Of a stretch of DNA of 64,000 nt, positions 24,690 through 36,305 are shown piece by piece. Under the pieces are notes generated by a model. It searched no databases, had not been told where the DNA came from, and saw only the letters and a program-made list of their open reading frames with translations. The translations under genes and the position numbers were made by a program. The stretch is from assembly GCA_023159155.1 (NCBI GenBank), contig JAJNNX010000018.1:682001-746000 (forward strand), read 5' to 3'. Each line of letters opens with the position of its first letter. Position 1 is the first letter of the stretch. This DNA comes from Ustulina deusta (Eukaryota > Ascomycota > Sordariomycetes > Xylariales > Xylariaceae).

Positions 24690-27600
24690 TAAGGCACTCC
24701 AGGAGCTCTGTGGGTGATATCTGATTATAGATGAATAGGCGAGAGCAGACTCGGATGATGGGCATCGCGAAGAAGTGATGGGAGGGCAACTACCAAGGAT
24801 CTTTTAAACCCAGGCATAAGTCCAATCACATCTCATTGTGTTCCATGGCCGTTAGAAGTAACAGCGAGCTGATCGGCGAAATATGCTACACCTCGTCGGT
24901 CACGGTGTGGTGCAGGCTTGCTCAGTCTATATAAACATAGTGACAAATGAGGTTGCTCTAGAGTTGAGATGGGCATGTATCAGCGAGCGAGTTCTGCCCT
25001 CATGGTCTTGTTATGAGCATGGATGCCAAAATTAAATACGAAAACAGAATGACCCTCGGAAGAGAGAAAATGAAAGACGGAGACAATTGTATGAGATACG
25101 ATGCATCTTGTGGCGTTAAGACGGGGTAGCTTATAATAATAGCAAGACGGCGGGCGTTTGTTTCCCTGTTGTCTCACATGATCATCATATTTCTCACAGC
25201 GGAGACGGCAGTCGAGTAGTAGCACAGATGTGTATAACGCCAACGGGTTGATGCTTCTGACGAGTTGTGGGTTTAATCCTCCAGTAACAGCAAGGCCGTT
25301 GAATGTAGGAATGCGGAGGTTTGCATTGTTCAACCAAAATTACACCAGTACATAAATATTCCAGATGGTTTCCGCTGGCAGAAGATGGGGAAACATCATG
25401 AGGGGTTCATGTTGTTGGCAATCCAACCTTGAGGATCAATGCGTGGGAGGTAACGATGCCATGCGGTAGTAGGCGCCGCATCCTTCATTTTTCTTGTAAT
25501 ACTTGAGTTTAGGCATTTGGTAGCATCGTCATTTCTTCGACGAGCTACTACTCCCATTCCGCCAACACACGGGTCAGTTTTTACTAGTATCATCATCTCT
25601 TGTTTTCTTCTTGCTCTCTTGCCCTTCTTCTTCAACGTGGTAGACCGCCATTCGTGAGTCCACACACTCTTCCCAACCTGAATTGCCACATCAGCTATTG
25701 TCCACTTTCTTCCCTTCCCAATAGGTGTGTGTGTCTGTCTCGCCAACACACCTACGGCTGTGGAGGAGTTCGCAGCGTCTAATTGTGCTCACACACCGAT
25801 GATGGAAGGCTAGGACCATTAAACCAATCATTTCCCGCGGGTTCAACAACCTAATAAACATGTACCCGCAACGACGAGAGCGCTACGTTATGATTGGTGA
25901 TGTTGATTTGCATTGAGTTGATCTGTCACACAATTCCGATAGTCTGGACGAACTGTTGGCCAGAGCGCCGAGACATATCTACAGATCTAGACCAGGGGGT
26001 TGCTGCACCGTGTAGTTCGGACCTAGGGGTGCATAGTCTGCCTCTGGACGCATACGATCCAGGTTGGCCAGCCCATGAAGTAGGTAATGTAAGATGAAAT
26101 ATGGTAGGGAGCGTCATGGCATCACGCCCGCAACGGTTATCATGGCAGCCTAGTCGCAGTCATCGAAGTTCTGTCCACGAAAAATACCACTGCAGACTAC
26201 CTAGGTAGAAGGACTGCCGCTCTAGAGATACAATGCTCATGTTAACCGTATAACAAGGGGCCAGCACAGCAGCTGGGTCCTCAATGGAAGGGGGAAGCCA
26301 ATTCATGCGTGCCAAAAACGAACAAGGTGTAATAAGATGCCAGAACAAGTAATGAACGCCTACAAGAACACCTTGACGAAGTCGGCCGGGGGTGCTCATA
26401 CCTTCGCCACAAGTATCGGCTCAACACGAAGGCAACAACCTTCCTAAGGCGCAAATAGCCGATAGGAGTTGTCCCAGCAGCACGACAGGTCAACCGTGTG
26501 GGCGTGGGCTTCGTTTTGCAGCCGACCCCATGTCCTGTTGCCTTTTCTTATTTTATTCCCCCGGGGCTGGGCTGAGAGGTGCACTGGCCTGGGCATCTTT
26601 CAGCTACTCGCGTCTATCTCCCCTGCTTCCGTCGGAGATGGGTATCAATTGACGTTCAAACAGTCAACGGCACTAATGCCAATAGCCGTCCTGCAGGCAG
26701 GGATGAGTAATGCAAACACTACGTAACGGGGGGGGGCGTGGATGACGATGAATACAACAGCACGACATCGCCTGGGCCACCCAGTCCCGGCCACTACTGT
26801 GTCTGCTTAAACGGGGGGGGAGGGTGTGAACCTAAATCCATAGGCTCGTAGGGGAGTACATAAGCACGAGAACATGAGGACGAGGGCCTGGGCAAACCTC
26901 ATGATTCCAGGACCCCAAGGCAGCCGGCGCACGCGGCGCCTCGCTTGCACGGGACTAATGTGGGCGAAGGCAAGAAATATGTAGACTGTTTCTGCATTTG
27001 GACATTTTCTTCAACGGGACCTCAAAGGAATGCGGGATGTGGCAATATCCTGGGTCTTACACGCACGTTTTCGGCCGCGCCCCAAGAAAACAAGCATTCC
27101 AGAGCCTCCAGCGATCCCCGACAGCCGCCAAAACGGGCAACGTCGGTCTATCTAGAGATCAACAATGTCTCGCTTCTTGTCGGGAGGGATCAGTCGGTCC
27201 CCTGGTCGTAAAATTGTCCCATGCCTGTCTAGCCCGTACCCGTACCCAGATGGTGCTCGGCGGCATACCAAGCCTCTGGCCCGTATGTCCCCCCATCTGT
27301 CTATCCAAACCGTACTTTCTCGTGATTCTGCCAAAAGAGACTTTTCCCAACTCCCACGTGCCTTTTTATGCGGCTAGTCGTGCAGTGTGGAATGCCTGCA
27401 AGGCTGTTTACTCACCTGGAATAGCAGTAGTCATCAAGCCTCAACGTCAAGCCCCCCCTTTCCCGTCTCCGGCAGGGAGCATGGCATTGCATACATAGCT
27501 GAGCAGGATGGAGAGGACACAGAGCGATCCGGAATGCTCCGTGCCCAGCAGCCGAATAAGGTACCTGTACATTTCTCTTCCTGAACACGGCCACGGCTAC

Positions 27601-29913
27601 GCCCCTCCCCCCCAGGTGAGTTAGAGTAGTGATGCTAGGGGAACGAGGAGCACCACCACCTTTTCCCAGCGTTTCCGCGCGGCCGTCTCTCGTCTCCTTC
27701 ACTTTTCCGCAACCGGCGATGCCGCTACGGGATGTCAAAGGAATCGGGAAGAAAGGCAGTACAAATAACTCCCGGCCCGAGAGCTTTTCTCTTTCTCGGG
27801 CGGAAAAAAAAATGAAAGGAGGTTTTCCTTTTTTGTTGCCCGTTGCTGTACTCTAGACGTTCGGCGTGTGACAAAGGCTGCCAATCCAGTAGGTCTGTTC
27901 GTCGTCTTTGGGCCGTTTTCCCCCATCCGCGGTCACCATTACCTCAACCCATCATCAAGAGGCGCTTTTGGTTCAACCTCAATAATCCCAAGGATTTCTT
28001 TCTACATCCGTTACTTTGTGAAACAACTTCCAAGAACGACTGGCCCATATTTGGCAATATTTTCGCATACCACTTGACACCGCCGAAGCGGACACCACCC
28101 ACTCCGTCGTCGTCGTCGTCGTCGGTGGCTTATCTGACCAGATATTCACCCTATTTATAAGTTGTTCGGCCACTTGGACCGAAAGGTTGCGCAGAGCAGA
28201 GTGCAAAAAGCGTGCTTACTTCCATTGCTGATATTGCCGAACGGGTATTGCTACTCCACGATTTACGGTTGTTTCTCCTTGAGGTAATACTAACAAAGGC
28301 TGCCAAAGGAGAACCTGTAAGGCCTGTCAGTAGGTCAGAGGTGCCACTGCATCAACCAGTAGCGCTTCTTCGTCGACACCCCGTATCAGTATCTACCAAC
28401 CGTAGCCAAAGAGGGGGGGCGTGTGCTCATCAATAATTTCAACGCCCGGTTCATACATCAGGGATAACGCATCTACAACATAACACGCCTATTTTCCCTT
28501 CCTCCCGGTAGGCCCTCCTGCTACTGTAGCTGGTACCTGCACGGTCTATCTGCCCATCCCAGTCCAGTCCCTTGACTTAACCGAGAGCGTGTCGGCTGAG
28601 AGCACCCGCAAGGGCACACCTATCTTGCGCTCGTCCCTCTCGCTCGCCAATTCAACGTCCGCTGCGCCATAAAAAAAAAAGAGGGCAGATTCTGCATTAG
28701 GTTCGTGCCAGAAGTTCATTCCTTCACCTGACTGACCGGTCCTGCACGTACCCCTGTTCCCCCCGGTCCGTACTTTCATGTCATGTCCTGCCCTGCTCTG
28801 CCTCCATCCTGTCCTGTGGCCTGCGCCACCCGTCAAAAGCACATACACCCAATTTCTGACAGATCCTATGTTGCGCCTGCATCGCCTCTGCCACGGCTTC
28901 TTGGCTAAGGCTGGTCGTCGATCTCTGCTAGCTAGCAAACTAGCTAGCGGCAGGGTGGGCAGTCATTGGGCGTCGGTCATGTATAGAGAGCTTTTTTTTT
29001 CTTTTAATAAGTAGAGAGAGATGGTTAGGCGGGCGTTTCTGAGCAGAAGAGACGTATCAGATGACAGTAAAGACTGATTCGCTGGCAGATTCCCTCAGAC
29101 AGATGCTTCTGTTTCCTCGGCTCAGCAACAACACACATGCCCACCATTTCCTCTCACACTTAGGCCCGAACTCTTCGGCAACGCGTTGTCACTTGTCGTC
29201 TTCTTCTTCTTCTCTCCGTGGAAGCACCGAAGAAAAGTGCCAGCTCCAGAACTGCTGCGACTAATTCCATCATTCCCTGCCCGCCCATCTATGTCCCCAT
29301 TCCGAGCGCTAGCTACATCGTGCGCCTGAAACAAGGCTTACGGTCGCCTGGTCCGTCTTAGGAGCTTGAAGGGGTGGTAGCGTATTGCCAAATAGAGGGC
29401 AGAGAGCAGTTGCCATCGATCCGAAAAGCCACTTTTATCATCATCGCCGCCCTTACTAGCTTCTGTCTATCGACAATAGCTTCACTGTCTGCTTGCTAGT
29501 GCCCTACATAGACCGTCAGTCTGACAACCATCCGACCCCGGAAACCCCACGCGGAGTGCAATCGAGCTGGTTTGAGCTGGTCCCACGAGAACGATTAACT
29601 TGCGCGTGTCCCAACTGTTATCAATCTGTCCTATGCATGTGTATGTGCATGACAGATAGATCGAAATCCGGGAGAAAAGTTAGCGGCCATCGTCCCCCTA
29701 TTCAGGGAGAAGCCCTTTGAAGAACTTCCTTCTTTCAGTCCTCCGCTGTTGTGCGAAATACCGCCTTTATCCTCCTCGACAATAAGCTCTTCCCGACCCG
29801 ATTCACTGTTTAGCTGTGTTGCTCGTCCGGCTTCAAAGATTGAATATCTTTCTTCCTAATTCTGATCTTTTACAGCTCCTCACCCACTCAAGGATACGAG
29901 AGGAACGGATGAG
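24690..29913. other. long gene-free spacer upstream of the HMG-box gene (5.2 kb)
   Basis: No open frame here combines an ATG, length and a recognisable domain; the 166-codon frame at 26998-27498 begins with TTG. Structure seen: G-runs at about 26726-26736 and 26812-26821, a GTC triplet run at about 28106-28124, a 9-bp perfect hairpin at 28927-28948, A-runs and CT tracts toward 29.2 kb. The position before a regulatory gene suggests a large control region or a long untranslated leader, possibly with noncoding transcripts; this is inferred. Confidence 0.5.
28927..28948. repeat. perfect inverted repeat, 9-bp arms, 4-nt loop
   Basis: GCTAGCTAG at 28927-28935, loop CAAA, then CTAGCTAGC at 28940-28948. 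The arms are exactly complementary. It lies about 1 kb upstream of the HMG-box ATG, not followed by a U-tract, so a simple terminator is unlikely. Confidence 0.85.
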
Positions 29914-32018
29914 ATGGAGAAGGGTGATCCACCATCCCCGGCACTCTCGAACGCTTTCAATCAGACCGACGATGTGCTCCATAGCGGATTCCAGCAGCTC
30001 ATTCAACACAATGCCGCATCTGCAGTCTATGCTCAAGCAGAACATCAGTTGGCTGATATAGGCAGCCACATGGGTTCGAACCCACACTCGCGATATTCGA
30101 GCCCAGGCCCGCAGACACATATGGTGACCCCCTACGACCACCCACCTTCCTACACAGCTCCTCCATATGCAGGAGGATATCATACAGGATACCCCATAGA
30201 TCCAAGTCCCTACCCCCAGCTCCCCGACATAAACTCCTCAGCGGTAGGTTCTTTCGAGTCGGGAATATCTCGTCCTAGCTTGACCAACGATACTAACGCT
30301 CGAGAATTGCCCAGACTTCTCACCATACATATAGCACACCTGGCACATCACCGCCGACACCCGTCCAAGCCGACGGAATGACGACCCGTAGCGGGCGGGC
30401 GATAATAAGACCATCGACGGCGACTACACTCACACGGCCAGCGCGAGTCGAGAAGCAGACGCCGAAGGCTAGGGCGAAGAAGAGGAAGAGGGTCATAGGC
30501 GACGCGTTCCCCGAGCCGTCCTCGATCTCACTCAGGGACCCGCTCAGCGAGCTCGTGAAGAACATCACGACGATAGTAGACACCGACATCGAGGCGTACG
30601 TGAACCGGTCGCCGGAGGAGCGACGGCTCGAGGTAGCCACGTCCAAGACGGGGAAGGTGAAGCGGCCGATGAACGCATTCATGCTGTACCGCAAGGCGTA
30701 CCAGAACCGGACGAAGGAGTGGAAGAGGCTGGACGACATCCGGAGGAAGGAGGAGAGCGCCAGCGAGGGGAAGCCCGAGAAGGGCCACGACAACCACCAG
30801 GTCATCTCGCAGGTCTGCGGCATCAGCTGGAACATAGAGCCGCAGGACCTGCGCGACCAGTACGATGAGTGGGCCAAGATCGAGCGCAACAACCACAAGC
30901 TCGCGTTCCCGGACTATAAGTTCGCGCCCGCCAAGTCCAAGGTCAAGAAGTCTGCCGCCGCGGGCGACGGTGGCGGTCGCCACGGGGATCGTGATTCGGA
31001 CGACGACAACGCGTCGAATCTCGACGCGTACGAATGGGGACAGTTCAGCAGCGGGCCGCCTTCGAGAAACGCGACACGGTCAGCCCGGTTCATGGACCCA
31101 ATGGAGGACGCCGACTACGTGCTGCCGCCGGGGTACCCAGGGTCGGTGTACACGTCGCCGTCGCCGGGTCTGCAAGCCGCGCGTCTACCTCCGGGGTACG
31201 TAGCGCAGGCACCGATGCACCACCATCACCCACCCCATCCGTCGTCCTTCCAGTACTCGAACCCTGGGAAGCAGCGGCCAGCAGACTACGGGTCGGCGCT
31301 GGGGCCGGGGCAGTACTATCAGCAGAACACCGAGTTCACGCAGCAAGCGTATCCACAGCCGTACGGCGGCGGCTACGGCGTCCATCACCAGCAGGGGATG
31401 CCGGCGTTCGTCGAGAACGTGTTCATTAACAAGACGAATTCGCCCGCGCCGTCGTTCCACAACTCGCCCGTCCTCGACCACCACCACCCGTACAACGAGC
31501 TCATGGGAGCTTCGGGCCCGTACGCCCCGCCGATTTCGCATCCGCATCCACACGCAGCCATGCCACCTCACTTGCAATCCCAGCATCTGCAGCGCCATGC
31601 AGCCGAGCACCAGATAGACCCTTCGCTAATGGCGGCGCATCAAGGTGGGGGTGTGGGAGGCCCCGGGCGCGATACCTCGTACGACAGCCTTGGGATTCTA
31701 GGACTGGGCCACGGCGGTGATTTCAGCGCAGACGGTCTATCGACATACCAGATGGACCACCACGCAGGCGGGCTCGGAGGGAGCCACATAGGGTCGCCGC
31801 ACCCGCAGCAGTTCGAGCAGGCATATCACACGCCCAACAACACGAGCAACAACACGCCGGGAGCGGAAGGAGGAGGCGGAGGAGCAGGCAGCGGCGATCC
31901 GACGGCGGACACGAAGATAGGTTCTTCGGATTGGGAGGCGACGCTGGGGTCCACTGATTTCGGGATCGAAGACATCGACCAGCTGCTCGGGACGACGACG
32001 GATAGTCCGGGGAGATAA
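29914..32018 (+). CDS. HMG-box transcription factor (MATA_HMG type, Ste11/FMF-1-like)
   Basis: Two exons (29914..30243 and 30315..32018) with a 71 bp intron (branch TACTAAC) give 677 residues. A basic segment (KARAKKRKR) precedes an HMG box at about 225-314: VKRPMNAFMLYRKAYQNRTKEW, a charged insert, NHQVISQVCGISWNIEP, LRDQYDEWAKIERNNHKLAF, PDYKFAP. This sequence class is that of fungal mating and fertility regulators (fission-yeast Ste11, Neurospora FMF-1 as I recall). The C-terminal half is His/Gln/Gly/Tyr-rich, typical of an activation region, and ends in an acidic LGSTDFGIEDIDQLLGTTTD motif. An out-of-frame ATG at 29909 overlaps the start and opens a frame to 30061, which could limit translation. 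Exon 2 is strongly biased to G/C-ending codons. Exact orthology is not certain. Confidence 0.82.
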
Positions 32019-33634
32019 GAATGATATTCTGGTCTAAAGCGTTCCCCCCGTCCATCCCGCACATGATATCCAAACACACTTTTTAATGCTCCTTTCTCCT
32101 TGGCTGCTCGTGTCTTCCTCTTCGACTCTTCGCCTCTTTACTCCCTACCTGGAAACAAAAAAAAGAAAACAAGGACACAGGTGCAGATTACATGGGGGGA
32201 TAAGTGGAAGCAGTTGGGCGCACTCACAACATCTTCTTCTACCTTGGCGGAGAGAAAGGAGTGCCCACGTGCGGAAACGGGGTTCGGATAGGGGGGAGAG
32301 GAGAGGAGAGGGGGAAAGGCGAGTGTCAAGGAGGAGTAAACATGGAGCAAATCTCATCTTGTATTTAATATCCCGTTCTTCACACCTTTTTTTTCCCGGG
32401 GAACTGAAATTTTGCCCTTCCAACTTTTTTCTTCTTCTTTTTTCTTCTTCGCTTCTTCTTCTTCTCTTCTTGCATCGACTTGTGCATCTGCATCATCGGA
32501 GTCCCTGCCAACTCTTTTTGCATGTCCCCGTTTGACCCAAAGCATCCGCCTTCGAACACAAGACATAGAAAGGGGCTACGCGAAATGGAACCTAGAGGGG
32601 GAACCCCATGGGAAGGAGGGAAGAAGGTAGTATTGTGACTGGATTATTTTGGGGCAGATTGAGCATCTTTTTTCCTCATGCTTGGAATTTGTGTTTTTTC
32701 TCCTTGGGGGAGAGGGAGGCGATACAAGGCGAGCCGGCGGGGGTTTAGGAAAGGGAGGGCCATCATCTGCATCATCGTCGTCGTCTTTCATCGTTATCAT
32801 TTAGGTTGGAACTTGGAATAGGGACCGGACCGAATACCCATGAAGCTTGCATGTGAATCGAAAAGCACAATCGTTTGGGCGTCGAAGATCTTTGATGGTT
32901 TGAAAGAACCCCCTTGTTTCTTGATGAATGAGAGAGAGAGAAAGAGAGCCGTTTTTGGTTTTCGGAGCAAGACTGGCATGAACATGAAATAGGGGTGCAA
33001 GCTGTACACGAACCGCATCATTATTGTTGTCATGCCTAGGACAAGGCAGACAAGCAGAGATGGAGGGGGGTGGGCGGGGGAGAGATACATAATGGAATGA
33101 GATCAAGAAAACCCCCGTTTTCCCACTTTGTTCTTTGTGGTCACCCAGCCAGGACTAGTAAGGAAGTAAATCTCCGCCTACTTACACTCGCGCCTACCCG
33201 CTCATATGGTAAGGATATATATGGTATAGACTTTATCCATCTATGCAAGAAGCTTATATAACTTGCGCGGGGTTTTTTTCATGAGCATGCGACTGTTTTA
33301 GATGTCTATTCATTGTCTGGCCCAAACCATGGTTCGTTGCCCGTCTTTCCCAATACAACGACAAAGGATTTTCTCAATAGAAGCTGTGAATAGGAGAACA
33401 AGCGCGGTGGTGGTATATATGCGCACTGGCTAGCGTATGTCGGCGTTGGTCCACTTGGTAGCCCCCCCCTTGCAATTATCGCGTTTCGGCCCAGGCGTAG
33501 ATGATTCAACAAGCTTAGGACATGGAACCCACACACTCCCCAATGGCTAACACGGAACCACCAGGTCAGAGAGAGGAAAAAAGCGAATAAAGAAACAGGG
33601 GGAACAGCATGAATAAGAAATCTCATTCCTGACG
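32019..33634. other. convergent intergenic spacer, low complexity
   Basis: The space between the 3' ends of the HMG-box gene and sec20. It consists of alternating CT-rich and AG-rich blocks (TTCTTCTTC runs at 32428-32470, GGGGAGAGGAGAGGAGAG at 32292-32310, GAGAGAGAGAAAGAGAG at 32930-32946). The short open frames are translations of these runs. No gene is supported. Confidence 0.5.
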
Positions 33635-34926
33635 CTATAGCTCATCTTTGGCCCCTTGATCACCAGTCGTTGGGGTATCGGCACGCTCCTCTTCCATCAT
33701 CCTCTTTTTTGGGTTTGGTGGTTCCTCGGCCGTACGGTCCCTTAACACAGTTCCCTCGTTGCTCCCTTCCTCTGGATCTGGGGTTTGAATTTGAGAGTCA
33801 TCAGCGATCTTCCCGGCTTCTTCGACCGTTGACCCATCTCGTTCCACTGGCTGTGATTCAACAGGGGATGTGCTAACTTGGATAGTAGGGACACCTCTAT
33901 TATTCATGTAAGCTTGTTGGGGGTTAGAGCCGACCGAAGCCGACACAGAATGTGATTGGATCTGTGACCCTCGCAGCCCGACAGTGTTAGAAACTCCAAC
34001 AGCAGTCCTAAAGAACAGTTTCAGAGGCAGCCAGACAAGCCACCAAGTTGGGCCCCATAGCAGGCGTCGGAAGATAAGCCATGCAATGGTGATAACTAGT
34101 AAATAGAATGCAGATTGCAGATACCACGTGTCTGTCTTTTGGCTCTTAAGTAGCGTACTGAGCAAGGCGCGAGAACTCGAGAGCATGGTGTCAAGACTCG
34201 AGTAATTCTCCGAGAGTTGGGCAAGGGCCTCGGTCGATTCTTTAAGGGTGTTGTGAGCGAAATCGCTCTTGACCAGTTCAGCAGTCATCATGTCGTGCGT
34301 TCTCCGCATCGACTGTGTTACGTCATGGCTGGCGCTGATCATCTGTTCCTCCTTGGACATCTCCGAGGTCAGTTGCCGTTGACGGCGAGGGACTGGAGCG
34401 GTCGACGCCGGAGTCGATGCGCCGGACCGCGGGCTCGAGAATGAGGCATAGAGAAGCTCTCGTTCCTGCTGCTGGGCAAGTTGTAGATTGCGCTTCGCTG
34501 TGATCTGGGCCTGACGGAAAGACTTTCGACAGCTACCCGAGTGAGTACCTTTAGCCGCATGCCCCGAGACAAGAATTCAAGGGCGACTTACAGCTGTAGC
34601 TCCTGCTCGAGTCGCTCCGCGCCGTCCTTCAGTCGGTCCTTGTCGTGCTGGAGGGCGCTGCCAGGTCGCCCCGGGCGTACATCGATGATCTCCTCCTGTA
34701 ATAACTCGAGCTCCTCCTCCTGCTCCCGTAGTATCTGGTTGATTTCCGAGCTCAACTCCGATCCCACATGATCGTCGGCGGCGGCACCGAGCGGCACGGA
34801 TCCGGGTTGGAAGTCGAAGTTGGCGAGCTGGTGGATGAGCTCCTCGAGCTGACTTGTGGCGTCTTGCAGCGCGTTTAGTCGATCCTGCAGATCCGTCAAG
34901 CGCTTCTCTAAATTTTCTAGGGACAT
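33635..34926 (-). CDS. sec20: SNARE Sec20 with C-terminal KDEL
   Basis: Two exons (34926..34592 and 34532..33635) with a 59 bp intron give 410 residues. The N-terminal 150 residues are coiled coil (LEKRLTDLQDRLNALQDAT, ILREQEEELELLQEEI). The Sec20 core reads TEALAQLSENYSSLDTMLSS, then SRALLSTLLKSQKTDTWYL, leading into a transmembrane segment (YLLVITIAWLIFRRLLW). About 125 luminal residues follow and end in KDEL, an ER-retrieval signal; yeast Sec20 ends in HDEL. Sec20 is a Qb-type SNARE for Golgi-to-ER retrograde vesicle fusion, working with Ufe1, Use1, Sec22 and Dsl1. I start at ATG 34926 because no ATG occurs further upstream in frame. The gene is divergent from mL53. Confidence 0.92.
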
Positions 34927-35347
34927 GTTGGCGGCGAACGTGTCAACGCAACCCAGCCGAGTAAAGGAGCTCGATCCGACGACTGTCCCTCCACATTGTT
35001 CCACGGTGGCGTTTTGGACTTGTTAACTGTGACGTTGTCGAAGTTCAAGTGGTACCCACTCATTCACCCCTGCCTCCACACTAGACCCAAGTAGGCAGGC
35101 TAGGTACCTGACTGCTGGAAATGTGGCTGGAGAACCCCTGCACCACCTCTTCTTGTCCGCAACATCAGCCACACCCATGAGCTTCGAAAACCCTGGGCTC
35201 GAAGCAGCTTCTTTTCCTAATTCGCCCATCCCACCGACAGTACGTCGCTAGCCATTGACCCCGCGGGCACGCAGGACCCTCCGACTCGAGACTATAAAAA
35301 ACGACAAAACTTATCATAGAAGAGTCTAATCGGTCAGACCGTCCACG
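34927..35347. promoter_or_regulatory. divergent promoter region sec20 / mL53
   Basis: A 421 bp spacer between divergent housekeeping genes. A TATAAAAAACGAC word lies at 35293-35305, about 50 bp before the mL53 ATG. A shared promoter is inferred from orientation. Confidence 0.45.
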
Positions 35348-35717
35348 ATGATTACGCGCTTCATTACCGAGGTGAACACCAGGTTCAACCCGTTCTCAAT
35401 GCGCTCGCGCGCCACAAGATTATTCCTCAGTTACCTGCCGCCCAACGCCCGAGCTACAGGCGTGCTGATCAACACGACTCTACTCCCAAGAACATCATCC
35501 GAGCCAAGTACACTAAGTGTTAAGTTTAGTGCGTCGCGTTTCATTCGTCGCCCCCGCCACCAGGCTTCCTGACGCCGTGCTGACATAGCCGGTTTTTACA
35601 GAGGATGGAAAGGAGCTGAAGCTCGACGGCGAATCCCTGGGCATCAAGGGCATCATTGAAGAAGTGGACAGACACTCTCGTGCTCTGCAAAAGCAGGCAG
35701 ACCTTCTGGAAGGCTAG
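35348..35717 (+). CDS. mrpl44: Mitochondrial large-subunit ribosomal protein mL53 (yeast Mrpl44)
   Basis: Two exons (35348..35528 and 35602..35717) with a 73 bp intron give 98 residues. The sequence starts MITRFITEVNTRFNPF, continues ATRLFLSYLPPNARATGVLI and LLPRTSSEPSTLSVKF, and ends KDGKELKLDGESLGIKGII then EEVDRHSRALQKQADL. This is the fungal mL53 pattern: a thioredoxin-like small ribosomal protein with the conserved FLS.LPPNAR segment and the EEVDRHSR helix. The length matches the family (about 95-100). It acts in the mitoribosome large subunit. No separate presequence is evident; in this family the N-terminal basic helix is retained. The intron splits the Lys codon of FKDGKE. Confidence 0.92.
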
Positions 35718-36305
35718 ACGAACTCAACCATCCCGTAATCCTTCTTGTACATCTACGAGCATTGATAGGCGTTTTGGGGTTCTCTGAGCGCGATACCACT
35801 TGGTTGGACGACTGCGTTGTATTGTACAATGACCAATTACTGAGAATTAACAAGTAATGGAGCATGGGGCGTGGATTGGTATACAACCAGCATATCAGTA
35901 ACATTATGTTCATTTTGTCGGCGCGAATCTGTTAGCCTTCGCACTATTGCGAACACAGACTACCGAAAAGACCTCAAGTTCTAGCGAAGCGCAAATCTGC
36001 CGCAGTTCTACACAGCCACCAAACACATATGTCTCGAAATACCGACGGGCACAGGGGCAGTCAAGTTTTTCTATGATGCCCGCTGGTCTCAATATTCAAG
36101 AAGCTATACGCCTCCAAATATGTTGGTTACTTTTTGGCCTACGCAGCTGCCCTTTTTTTTCTTCTTTAGAATAGAGTCTATATGGCTTCAAGTCGAGCTA
36201 TCTGTGACGAATTGACAACGCATGGTGTGGCGATTTAACACCACGCTTGGTATTTTATGGTAAACATGTGCGGGGAAACTTTTGTCTAAGGCCAACCCGA
36301 CAAAC
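35718..36305. other. convergent 3' spacer
   Basis: 588 bp between the mL53 and pyrophosphatase 3' ends. Nothing recognisable. Confidence 0.5.

Noticed and set aside
26998..27498. 166-codon open frame in the long spacer
   Set aside because: Begins with TTG, no domain, and overlaps several other open frames in GC-rich DNA.
30071..30084. TGGGTTCGAACCCA, resembling a tRNA B box
   Set aside because: It is a perfect palindrome inside exon 1 of the HMG-box gene; no A box or cloverleaf can be drawn around it.
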